Positions 56,785-64,000 of a stretch of 64,000 nt of DNA are shown piece after piece. The stretch spans positions 1 through 64,000 of the forward strand of contig NW_025942146.1 in assembly GCF_000764305.2 (NCBI RefSeq). The letters run 5' to 3'. The DNA comes from Hyalella azteca. Lineage: Eukaryota; Arthropoda; Malacostraca; Amphipoda; Hyalellidae. Position 1 is the first letter of the stretch; every line of letters starts with the position of its first letter. The notes beneath the pieces were generated by a model. The model did no database searches. It was given only the letters and a program-made list of their open reading frames with translations, and was not told the DNA's origin. Position numbers and translations under genes: made by a program.

Positions 56785-57843
56785 AGACCAGTTCTTCGCT
56801 TTCCCACGAGTCGCCGTCCAAACCCCAGTCAACGTTCCAAATTGATGCTGCCACAACCAATGAGATAGAGTCTTGTGTTGATGCCAGAACTTCTGAAGAG
56901 CGACGACATGATGCTCGACGTGTCAATGCCAGAACTTCTGAAGAGCGCAGACTTGATGCTCGACGTGTTGATGCCAAACTTTCTGAAGTGCGAAGACTTG
57001 ATGCTCGGCGTGTCAATGCCGAAACTTCTGAAGAGCGCAGACTTGATGTTCGACGTGTTGATGCAAAACTTTCTGAAGAGCGCAGACTTGATGCTCGACG
57101 TGTCAATGCCAGAATTTCTGAAGAGCGCAGACTTGATGCTCGACGTGTCAATGCCAGAACTTCTGAAGAACGCAGACTTGATGCTCGACGTGTCAATGCC
57201 GGAACTTCTGAAGAGCGCAGACTTGATGCTCGACGTGTTGATGCAAAACTTTATGAAGAGCGCAGACTTGATGCTCGACGTGTCAATGCCGGAACTTCTG
57301 ANACATGATGCACGAACTTCTGAAGAACGAAGACTTGATGCACGACGTATTGATGCCCGAACTTCTGGCGAACGAAGACTTGATGCACGAACTTCTGAAG
57401 AACGAAGACTTGATGCACGCCCTATTGATGCCCGAACTACTGAAGAACAAGGACTTGATTCACGACGTAGCGATTCCCGAATTTCTGGAGAACGAAGGCT
57501 TGATGCTCGGCATATTGATGCTGGACAAGTTACAGACTGTAAAGTTATTGCACAAGCATCTGAAATGATGAAAAATCCCACCCATGTCATTGACAGAGAA
57601 GACGGCGGCGAAGACGTCATTGCTAGTAAATATGGTGGTGATGATTACGTCCATAATCAAAATGCCAGCCATAATGTCATCAATAGTCAAAACTTCTGCC
57701 ATGACGTCACTGAGTGTCAAAATTGCGGCCATGACCTCATTGAAAATCAACATGGTGTCTTTGATGTCATTGACGGCGGCCATGACATTGCTTCTTCCGC
57801 GGATTCTCTTACTGCACTTTATTTAGCTTCCTATCAAAGCGAG
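56785..57843 (+). CDS. secreted repeat-protein gene, main repeat exon
   Basis: The acceptor at 56783-56784 (GGTTGAGCCAG) enters in phase 1 and gives ETSSSLSHESPSKPQS, then about fourteen 15-residue units of the type DARRVNARTSEERRL (45 bp each, 56870-57530). A different block of about 14-15-residue units follows, rich in His, Asp and Asn (GGEDVIAS, CQNCGHDLIENQ, FDVIDGGHDI; 57560-57800). It ends at the strong donor AGCGAG|GTGAGA in phase 0. The N at 57302 shifts the frame by one and lies inside the array where about 11 bases of a unit are missing, so it is probably an assembly join. The repeats should be helical and highly charged. I know no family for it. Confidence 0.6.
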
Positions 57844-58225
57844 GTGAGATACGCTACTAGTGAATGATTGAAAATGCGCTAGAAAATTCAATAGCAAATT
57901 CTAAAAGCAAGCACATGCACATTAAAATATAAATTTCTTGAAATAAAGCTTCGTATAAGGGTTAATTATGTCCACCGAGTTCAACCATTTCGCTTTTTTG
58001 TTGCTGTTTCGCTTCTTAATTGAACAATTCGCTTGCCATTACTTCTTCTGTTCAATCATGGCTAAAACCAACGACAACCTTTCTAGTAAATTGTCTGCAA
58101 TTGATAAAAATATTGTAATTGGCGTGAGGAGAATATTATTAGCCCTCTTCTGCAACCATTTTCGTCATGTTTAAAGAATTTAGAACTAAATGTTCATTAC
58201 AGAAATCTTTCTTATATAATTTCAG

Positions 58226-58275
58226 ATGGCTCCGAAAAACTTGGAATATCTGGAAACATTTGCGCTGTCGAAGCC
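58226..58275 (+). CDS. secreted repeat-protein gene, 50-nt exon
   Basis: Acceptor TTCTTATATAATTTCAG and donor GAAGCC|GTGAGT bound MAPKNLEYLETFALSKP, entering in phase 0 and leaving in phase 2. Both phases fit the neighbouring exons. The exon begins with ATG, so an alternative transcript could start here. Confidence 0.55.
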
Positions 58276-58596
58276 GTGAGTATCAATAACAATTTTTCCT
58301 TTCATTCAACGAGNGTCTTTAGTGATGTGGCCTAGCTTATTAAAGTTAAGCAAAGGAATCGTGACGCAAGAAAAGGGCCTTGCTGGTCACAAAATTCTCC
58401 TGCAAAAAAATCAACCCAATTAATAGTTTTCTGAAGTTAGTTATGAGAATTTCAAGGCAAACCCCTATAAACTGTTTAAGCAATAGAATGGAATAGTCAA
58501 GTGTCAAGTTCAATTGATTGTTGATTCAATTTTCGTTATTCAGTGCATTAATTTTCTCGCGGTGCGGCTGATGAGACAATAATTATTTGATTGCAG

Positions 58597-58708
58597 GTAC
58601 GACGCTGCGTTCGAGACGTTTGACGTCCGATCAGCCGTGGCTGCCTTGTTGGTGGCGCAGACGTTGCCGCTCGTCGTCGGGAAACGCTTCTCTGCGTGCG
58701 TCTTTTAA
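58597..58708 (+). CDS. secreted repeat-protein gene, last exon
   Basis: Acceptor ATTATTTGATTGCAG, one base completing a proline codon, then YDAAFETFDVRSAVAALLVA...GKRFSACVF and TAA at 58706-58708. A hydrophobic stretch (SAVAALLVAQTLPLVVG) could be a membrane or anchor segment. The GC-rich composition continues to about 58930 in other frames, so a sequencing frameshift near 58700 that hides a longer C-terminus is possible. Confidence 0.5.
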
Positions 58709-58934
58709 GACGTCAAGAGTCTTCGTGGCACGGCATTGGGTCTTCAGCAGTGTTGTCGAATGTCTTGAGTGTCGATCAAGACCCCGCACGTCTTCTGGGA
58801 CATCTGTTGTATGTGACGGCAACCGCAGCGTCTAATATGTGTCTCAGACGTTGCATGTCAAGCCGTTCAGATTTGTTTAACACGTTCGAAACGTCGAACG
58901 TATCTACAGCGGACGTCTCAAGATATATCTAGTC

Positions 58935-60165
58935 AATCTTCCCCATTCAATTAAAATATAAAAGTTTCAGACTAAAATTTTTAAAGTCGCGCCAAAGTTA
59001 CTCAATTCACAATTGTAAATTCGATAACAAATGCGGAAGCAATAACGTCCGAAATTGCTGGGAAACAACAATATAAATTATATCAACATAATTCTGATCA
59101 GCCGTGGATGCCTGTGTACTCATACATTAGGACTCCACACGAAACTTTACATTAACACAAAAACAAAAGTGTAGATATAAATAAAGTGCAAGACAAAGCC
59201 AGTAAATAACTCCTCCACATACCAAAGGAACGAAACCGTTGCGGTAGCGAAGAGCGATCCCTTATACAGTATTGATGCTTACCTCAATGGTATAAAGTAT
59301 GTCATATCCACATTCAAATAATTTATCTCACGTAGCTTGAAACTCGTGCATGCAAAAAGAAATCGATGTATGGAAATAAAATTCACTCCTATATAACTGT
59401 GCATATAATTTCTGTGGTCCCATATATATTACGTATTTTATCGAAAATATTTCGGTATAAAAAGATACACGGCATCTCTGCACATCAGCCAGGAATCTCT
59501 GCACACCACGAAACCTTATTTCAGAACAATCATCAATCTCCTTAATTTTTCAAATAATCCCTGAATTAGAGTAAAAAATCCCGATAATTGCGGTTTATAT
59601 AAAACGTGCGTGGCATTTACAAGAAACTCTCCGACTGAAATGCTTACAGTGACATTGAAACATAAACTACCAAGTTCAACAGATTAGTTGTGATGAGTGC
59701 AGCAGGTTAATTAGTTATCATGATCTAATATATGAAGATTAGTCATCATTTCGAGGACTCTGGTTAACTCGACCACCAATGACAATTTTACCTTTTTAAA
59801 CAATTAAATCAGTAACTTGAGTCGTATAGTTCATCATATTTTTCTATATCTCTCATGCAAACAGGAAACTGGTCGTCCGTATCTTTAAAAAATTTCTTCC
59901 GCAATTCTGGTCGTGCAAATCGTCTGTGCTGGTCTTTATTCGTGTAGATGCGAACCCTTCAAGTTTATTAGGCGAAAAAGGTCACTATGTTGTTGGATTA
60001 TATACGGCCACATGCCTGTTGATGACTGATTAATGGATACGTGCACACAACGAGCTCTAAGATTACACGAATTAATGCACGCTAAAACAAAGACGTAGAT
60101 TGACTTTCAGGACTGCGACTGCCTCCTCGACTGCAGCTACACTTGTGAGAGTTGATTTAACCCTC
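58935..60165. other. no recognised feature
   Basis: AT-rich. No domain-bearing ORF and no clear repeat. Confidence 0.45.
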
Positions 60166-60169
60166 TTTT

Positions 60170-61740
60170 GCACGCTGAGGGTCAATGGAAGCAAGNTGTT
60201 TCCACACTAGGTTCTGACGCACGACAGCGACAAACAACTGCTTCATCGCTTCTGCACCTAGATACTCGTAGGAGCGTCTGATCAACCCAAGTTGTTTATT
60301 GGCTTTATTTACTTGAGCTTCAATATGCATTGAAATAAATTCCTAAATATTTTTCCATTGTCGACTTCGACATCGTCACTCTCTCGTTGCAACCATGAAT
60401 TCTCATACTTTAATCTTGCTGATCATTGTTCTTGCCAAGGTGCATTACTCTACACTTGTCAGCATTAAAACGCAGCTGCCACGTATCAGCCCAGTCAACC
60501 AACATGCCAAGATCACCTTGCAACTGTAATTTTTGCGACGTATTCTTCACTGTATTATAAACTTTTGTGTCTTCAGCATTGTAAGGAAAATTCAACCTTT
60601 CTCAGGTTTTCAGTTATTTTAATTTTTTTGTGTAATAATTTTTATGGCTGCGGGTAGGGTTGGCAACCATGCCATATGCTGACGTGGCATTACCGGCATG
60701 AGCCCGTGAGTTCTTCTCATTCGATTGCTGCCACTTGGTCGGAGCGTACTTACTGTCACTATTAGGATTAGCGAGTGTTCCTGTAGCGTCCCCATTAGTT
60801 GAGGAGAGTGCATTTTCACTTTAGTTTAATGTTCGAGCCTTGAATATAGTGTTTGGATTCTTTTAATGCATTCGTGTGTTGTGTTAAATGAAATGATTCC
60901 ATAGTATAATATTGTTAGCTATAGTCTTGCTGACCATCATTGTTCGGCAGGACCAACTCTTTGCCCGGCCAGTGCACCGTCATTCCTGTGTGTTCCTTAT
61001 CTCATGCTTGGTTTCGTAGATGTTCTGGTTTAGCTTTATTTACTAGGATCTTTTCACCCATTCATCTTGTTAGTGTTCAATTAGCGGGTTTTGTTCAATA
61101 AATATTTGTTCATCATGCTTTCATTTCTCCCTTGTTGAGGATCGGTGGCAGTTTTTGGTTTATTTCCGAATCTAGTTGGAGTCGTCCTTGCTTGAACCTT
61201 ACAAGCATAAACCGAGCACACGCCTGACACAGCGTCTGGCAGACCCTTTATAAACGCAACAAATAAAACAGGCCCGAGAACGCTTCCTTGCGTGTGGCAC
61301 GCCGCTACGCGCTGAAGCCCAGTCTGATACGGTCTCATTAATACTGACACAGCTGCTCGTGTGGGACACTGTCAATAGCCTTGGCAAAATCGAAGTACAT
61401 CGAGGTACTACTGGCTCCTTTTCGTACAGCAGGCGGGTCCATTCATTCAAAGTAGACAAGAGGTTATTGGTGCAGGAGCTACCGGCAATAAAGCCATGTT
61501 GATAGTCTGATAGGATATTATTAACAGTCAAATGATCGATCAATCTATCCCTCACAACAGATTCTATTACCTTGCAAACTGCACTTGACGAACTGACAGG
61601 GCGATAGTTTCCCGGTCAACTTTCGTCACCTTTTTGAACAATGGTGTCTCCTGAGCCTCTTTCAATGGTGTCACTTGCTTCCTTTCCTTTATACTTCCCT
61701 TGGTATCATACAGAACCTGTATGCAAAGGTGGGCAGTAGC
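60170..61740 (-). mobile_element. CR1-type LINE fragment split by a MITE
   Basis: Minus strand. RT coding runs from about 61730 (YRPVSSSS-like start of the fingers, then DRLIDHLTVNNILSDYQHGF and SSCTNNLL at 61555-61440) through a decayed motif A, TQGSVLGPVLFVAFIKGLPD (motif B, 61290-61215) and CSVYA at 61208. It is interrupted by the 624-bp insertion and resumes as EDTKVYNTVKNTSQKLQLQG (60575-60410), LRFNADKCRVMHLG and a C-terminal RRSYEYLGAEAMKQLF segment to about 60180. The catalytic pair reads E-D in place of D-D (A-E-D-T-K), and stops are present, so it is inactive. Confidence 0.85.
60580..61203. mobile_element. 624-bp MITE-like insertion with 5-bp TSD
   Basis: Bounded by TGTAAGGAAAATTCAA at the left and TTGAACCTTACA at the right, an inverted match with a 4-base indel. 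AGCAT flanks it at 60575-60579 and 61204-61208. Removing it restores the LINE reading frame exactly. It has no transposase. The family is not recognised. Confidence 0.8.
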
Positions 61741-62040
61741 GCGCTACATGTAACGGCCGCTACTAGCGGCCGTTACATTTTCAGTAGCGGTAGCGGCAGC
61801 GGCGCTTCATTTAAGGCAATGTAGCGGTAGCGGTAGCGCCCGCTACATATTTAAGTAACGATACGAGGTTCTGCCGCTACAGCGCTACCGCTACATTTAT
61901 AGATAAAGCCTTTACATTTTACGGTAGCGGCAGCGCTCGCTACAATCTAGTGGGTATAGCGGTAGCGGTAGCGCCCGCTACATTTAGAGCATGCAGCGGA
62001 AGCGGCCGCTACATTTCAACGTAGCGATGTCCCGCTCTGC
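61735..62040. repeat. TAGCGG/GCCGCTACA low-complexity array
   Basis: Hexanucleotide-like units (GTAGCGGTAGCGGCAGCG) alternate with their complements (CGCCCGCTACA), so the array is also rich in inverted repeats that could form hairpins. Confidence 0.9.
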
Positions 62041-62109
62041 CTGTATGCTTCCCTCGGCCTAGTAAAAAACCTGTGCGCTTGCTTCGGTCGCGTTAGCGGT
62101 AACGGGAAA

Positions 62110-62340
62110 CTGGACATTAGGACGCAGGAGGTAGGACGTCGGTGCGCTGAAGATGGGATGTCGGGTCGCAAGAGATAAGACGTCGGGGCGTGGAGGATTG
62201 GACGTCGGGGCGCAGGATATGTGACGTCGAGATTACAGAGATGGGACGTCGGGACGCAGGATCTGGGACGTCGGGACGCAGGAGATGGGACGTCGAGATT
62301 ACAGAGATGGGACGTCGGGACGCAGGAGATGGGACTCCCA
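62110..62340. repeat. ~22-bp minisatellite
   Basis: About ten units of GACGTCGGGACGCAGGAGAT GG type. The Ser/Arg/Pro-rich minus-strand frame across it is a by-product. Confidence 0.9.
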
Positions 62341-62469
62341 ACAACTGAAGTCTCCGCAGTTTACTAATCGAAAAACTCGAAGATTTTCATCGACCGACTT
62401 CCAGGGCAATTTACATGTTAGATAACATTTTATTTACTTTCATCTGCCTACTTCATTTTCATCATTCAT

Positions 62470-62565
62470 TTGTACGCAATAGCATAGCCGTAAGCAGTAC
62501 ATAGCGCAGTTGTACGCAGTAGTGCAACTGCATGCAGTCGCTTAACTGTACGCAATAGTGCAACC
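62470..62565. repeat. short tandem repeat before an N
   Basis: Units of GTACGCAGTAGTGCAACTG / CATGCAGTCGCTTAACT type, ended by the N at 62567, beyond which a different 45-bp repeat begins. The N probably marks an assembly join. Confidence 0.7.
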
Positions 62566-62568
62566 GNA

Positions 62569-62982
62569 GTCATCAGCGGACAGCCCGCCGCTCCATCCGG
62601 TGGCCATGATCCAGTCATCAGCGGACAGCCCGCCGCTCCATCCGGTGGCCATGATCCAGTCATCAGCGGACAGCCCGCCGCTCCATTCGGTGGCCATGAT
62701 CCAGTCATCAGCGGACAGCCCGCCGCTCCATCCGGAGGCCATGATCCGGGCTCTAGGGCTCCCGTAGAGGGAGGAGAAAGACCAATGGCGCTTATACCAC
62801 CACCCACCCCACCAAGACCAGCACTAAGACCAGCACCAGCACCAGCATTTATACCACCACCCCCTCGTTTCCCCTCTTCCAAGCGTTGCGAGAAACGATC
62901 CAAAAATGGAGACTGTGTGACGGACTTAGGGTGTATTCTTATAAGGACGCGGCGCAGACCTATACCCAGTACTCGATCTTAA
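62569..62982 (+). CDS. proline-rich repeat protein exon, partial
   Basis: An uninterrupted plus-strand frame from the N to TAA at 62980-62982. It has four 15-residue units (VISGQPAAPSGGHDP, 45 bp each), then a proline-rich segment (MALIPPPTPPRPALRPAPAP) and a basic tail with three cysteines (RCEKRSKNGDCVTDLGC). A proline-rich part followed by a Cys-bearing basic tail is seen in some crustacean antimicrobial peptides (for example arasin and hyastatin types), but I see no signal peptide and the Cys count is low, so this is only a suggestion. The 5' end is lost at the N. An internal ATG at 62785 could serve as a start. Confidence 0.45.
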   Translation, partial: VISGQPAAPSGGHDPVISGQPAAPSGGHDPVISGQPAAPFGGHDPVISGQPAAPSGGHDPGSRAPVEGGERPMALIPPPTPPRPALRPAPAPAFIPPPPRFPSSKRCEKRSKNGDCVTDLGCILIRTRRRPIPSTRS

Positions 62983-62989
62983 CACTTTA

Positions 62990-64000
62990 ACGGACAAGTG
63001 ACCATAAATGATCACATAAAATCTCGCCCAAAAAGACCCACTACGGCCCTCGGCTTGTCTTAGAAGCTACTTTATCATGCCCCTGCCAATCACCAATTAT
63101 CAGACCATCGTTCCATACACACCATCATCCTCTCAAAACAATTAAAAAATGAGCATTGAAATGAATTTTTTTGATTGGGACAATGAAATTGCATGACGCT
63201 CTTTCCGCATTTTTTTTGGAAGTTGGAACTAGCACTATCTATTCCATCGATTAAATTAACTTGAGGAAATTTATTTTAATTAAGGCTTAGTTGTTACTCG
63301 TGTCAATTAAATGTTTGAATTTATATTATAAAACATTTTTTACCTTGGTGACCTATTCGATTCTTCAACTGAGATTTTATAGTTCAATATTCGAAACTTT
63401 TACAAATTCAAAGGAGTGAATATAACTTATAATTTAGCACGTTTTTCCGGAATTGAATGCGTTTCCAAAATTTGAATTGCTTCACGTTTCTATGCTTGCA
63501 TGTGATAGGGTTAAGTTATGCTGATCAACAAGCGCGTGTGATGTGCGTGAAGTCTGATGAGCGTGAGCTCGTGAATATTTCGTGTTTAACTTGGTAAAAT
63601 ATATCTGATTATACATTAAAAACCCTTAAGTTCAATGTATGCTTGACTTTGATTTACCAACCTTATACAATTACTAGAATTCGTCACGTCAAGTGTATGA
63701 GTCAAGTGAGTTGAGTTATTGAGTGAGTTATTCGTCAAGTGTTTGAGTTGAGTTCTGGCAGTGATCGAGGACGCACGTAGTGTTTGCGGGTCCCAACTTT
63801 CTCACTTTTTACTATGCCGGTTTGACTTATCTCGCGAATTTTGTACCGAAACGATTTCAGTGAAAGGTTCACTTTTAGTGCAGTTCAATCAAAATTGTGC
63901 GAATAGTGAGAAAAACGGCTAGTACAAGTGTTTTATTCCCGACAAATTCTAGTGCGTGAAACGAGGGCAAGTTTTTGAAAACCCTCGGCGACTGCCGGTA
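62990..64000. other. no recognised gene
   Basis: AT-rich up to about 63500. After that there are GAGTCAAGTGAGTTGAG-type short repeats (63690-63750) and GC-balanced sequence to the end that could be a 5' untranslated region or promoter of a gene beyond the window. No ORF supports this. Confidence 0.3.

Noticed and set aside
56687..57620. Two long minus-strand ORFs (169 and 263 codons) across the 45-bp array
   Set aside because: They are antisense by-products of a repeat whose length is a multiple of three. The plus strand has matching splice sites and a plausible signal peptide; the minus strand has neither.
58587..58932. Plus-strand ORFs of 82 and 78 codons overlapping the last exon of the repeat gene
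   Set aside because: They are in other frames than the phase-consistent exon. They could matter only if a sequencing frameshift near 58700 is shown.

Overview
This is a eukaryotic nuclear window, AT-rich and dense in repeats. It suggests an arthropod, and I lean towards a crustacean. The evidence is the mix of CR1/Jockey-type LINEs, a Penelope-like element, a Polinton, Tc1-type transposons and many minisatellites around an invertebrate-style NACHT receptor. Species cannot be fixed from the sequence. Four single N characters (57302, 58314, 60196, 62567) show that this is a draft assembly.

The main gene is on the minus strand and spans most of the left two thirds (about 44.42 kb down to 5.16 kb). 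Its first recognised exon (44417-42586) encodes an N-terminal HEPN-like domain with an RNxxxH-type motif, then a NACHT NTPase. Six more minus-strand exons (41758-41541, 28683-28482, 22287-22142, 16255-16099, 12208-12062, 5231-5162) have usable splice sites and matching phases. From the first ATG they sum to 2748 nt, or 916 codons including the stop. The model is therefore a HEPN-NACHT-LRR-type STAND protein of about 915 aa, probably an innate immune sensor. A 12-kb direct tandem duplication (about 20.9-32.9 kb and 33.3-42.2 kb) gave a second copy of exon 2 (32459-32242). By reading frame the two copies can only be used alternatively.

Most introns of this gene contain their own private minisatellite, often starting at the donor or ending at the acceptor, and mobile elements have broken these arrays up. 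Intron 6 holds a 6.3-kb Polinton-like element with about 350-bp terminal inverted repeats and a decayed DNA polymerase B. Intron 5 holds a 1.6-kb Tc1 element and a 1.2-kb TIR element with a TTA duplication. Introns 2-4 hold LINEs, Ty3/gypsy fragments and a collapsed Penelope-like element.

Right of the receptor, 45-55 kb contains a LINE with an open reverse transcriptase, a hAT-like repeat, satellites and a Tc1 remnant. At 56.08-58.71 kb a plus-strand multi-exon gene is inferred. It encodes a probably secreted protein with about fourteen 15-residue charged repeats and then a His/Asp-rich repeat block. At 60.2-61.7 kb a minus-strand LINE is split inside its reverse transcriptase active-site region by a 624-bp MITE-like element with a 5-bp target duplication. 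At 62.57-62.98 kb a plus-strand open exon encodes 15-residue repeats followed by a proline-rich, cysteine-containing tail. The last kilobase shows no recognisable gene.
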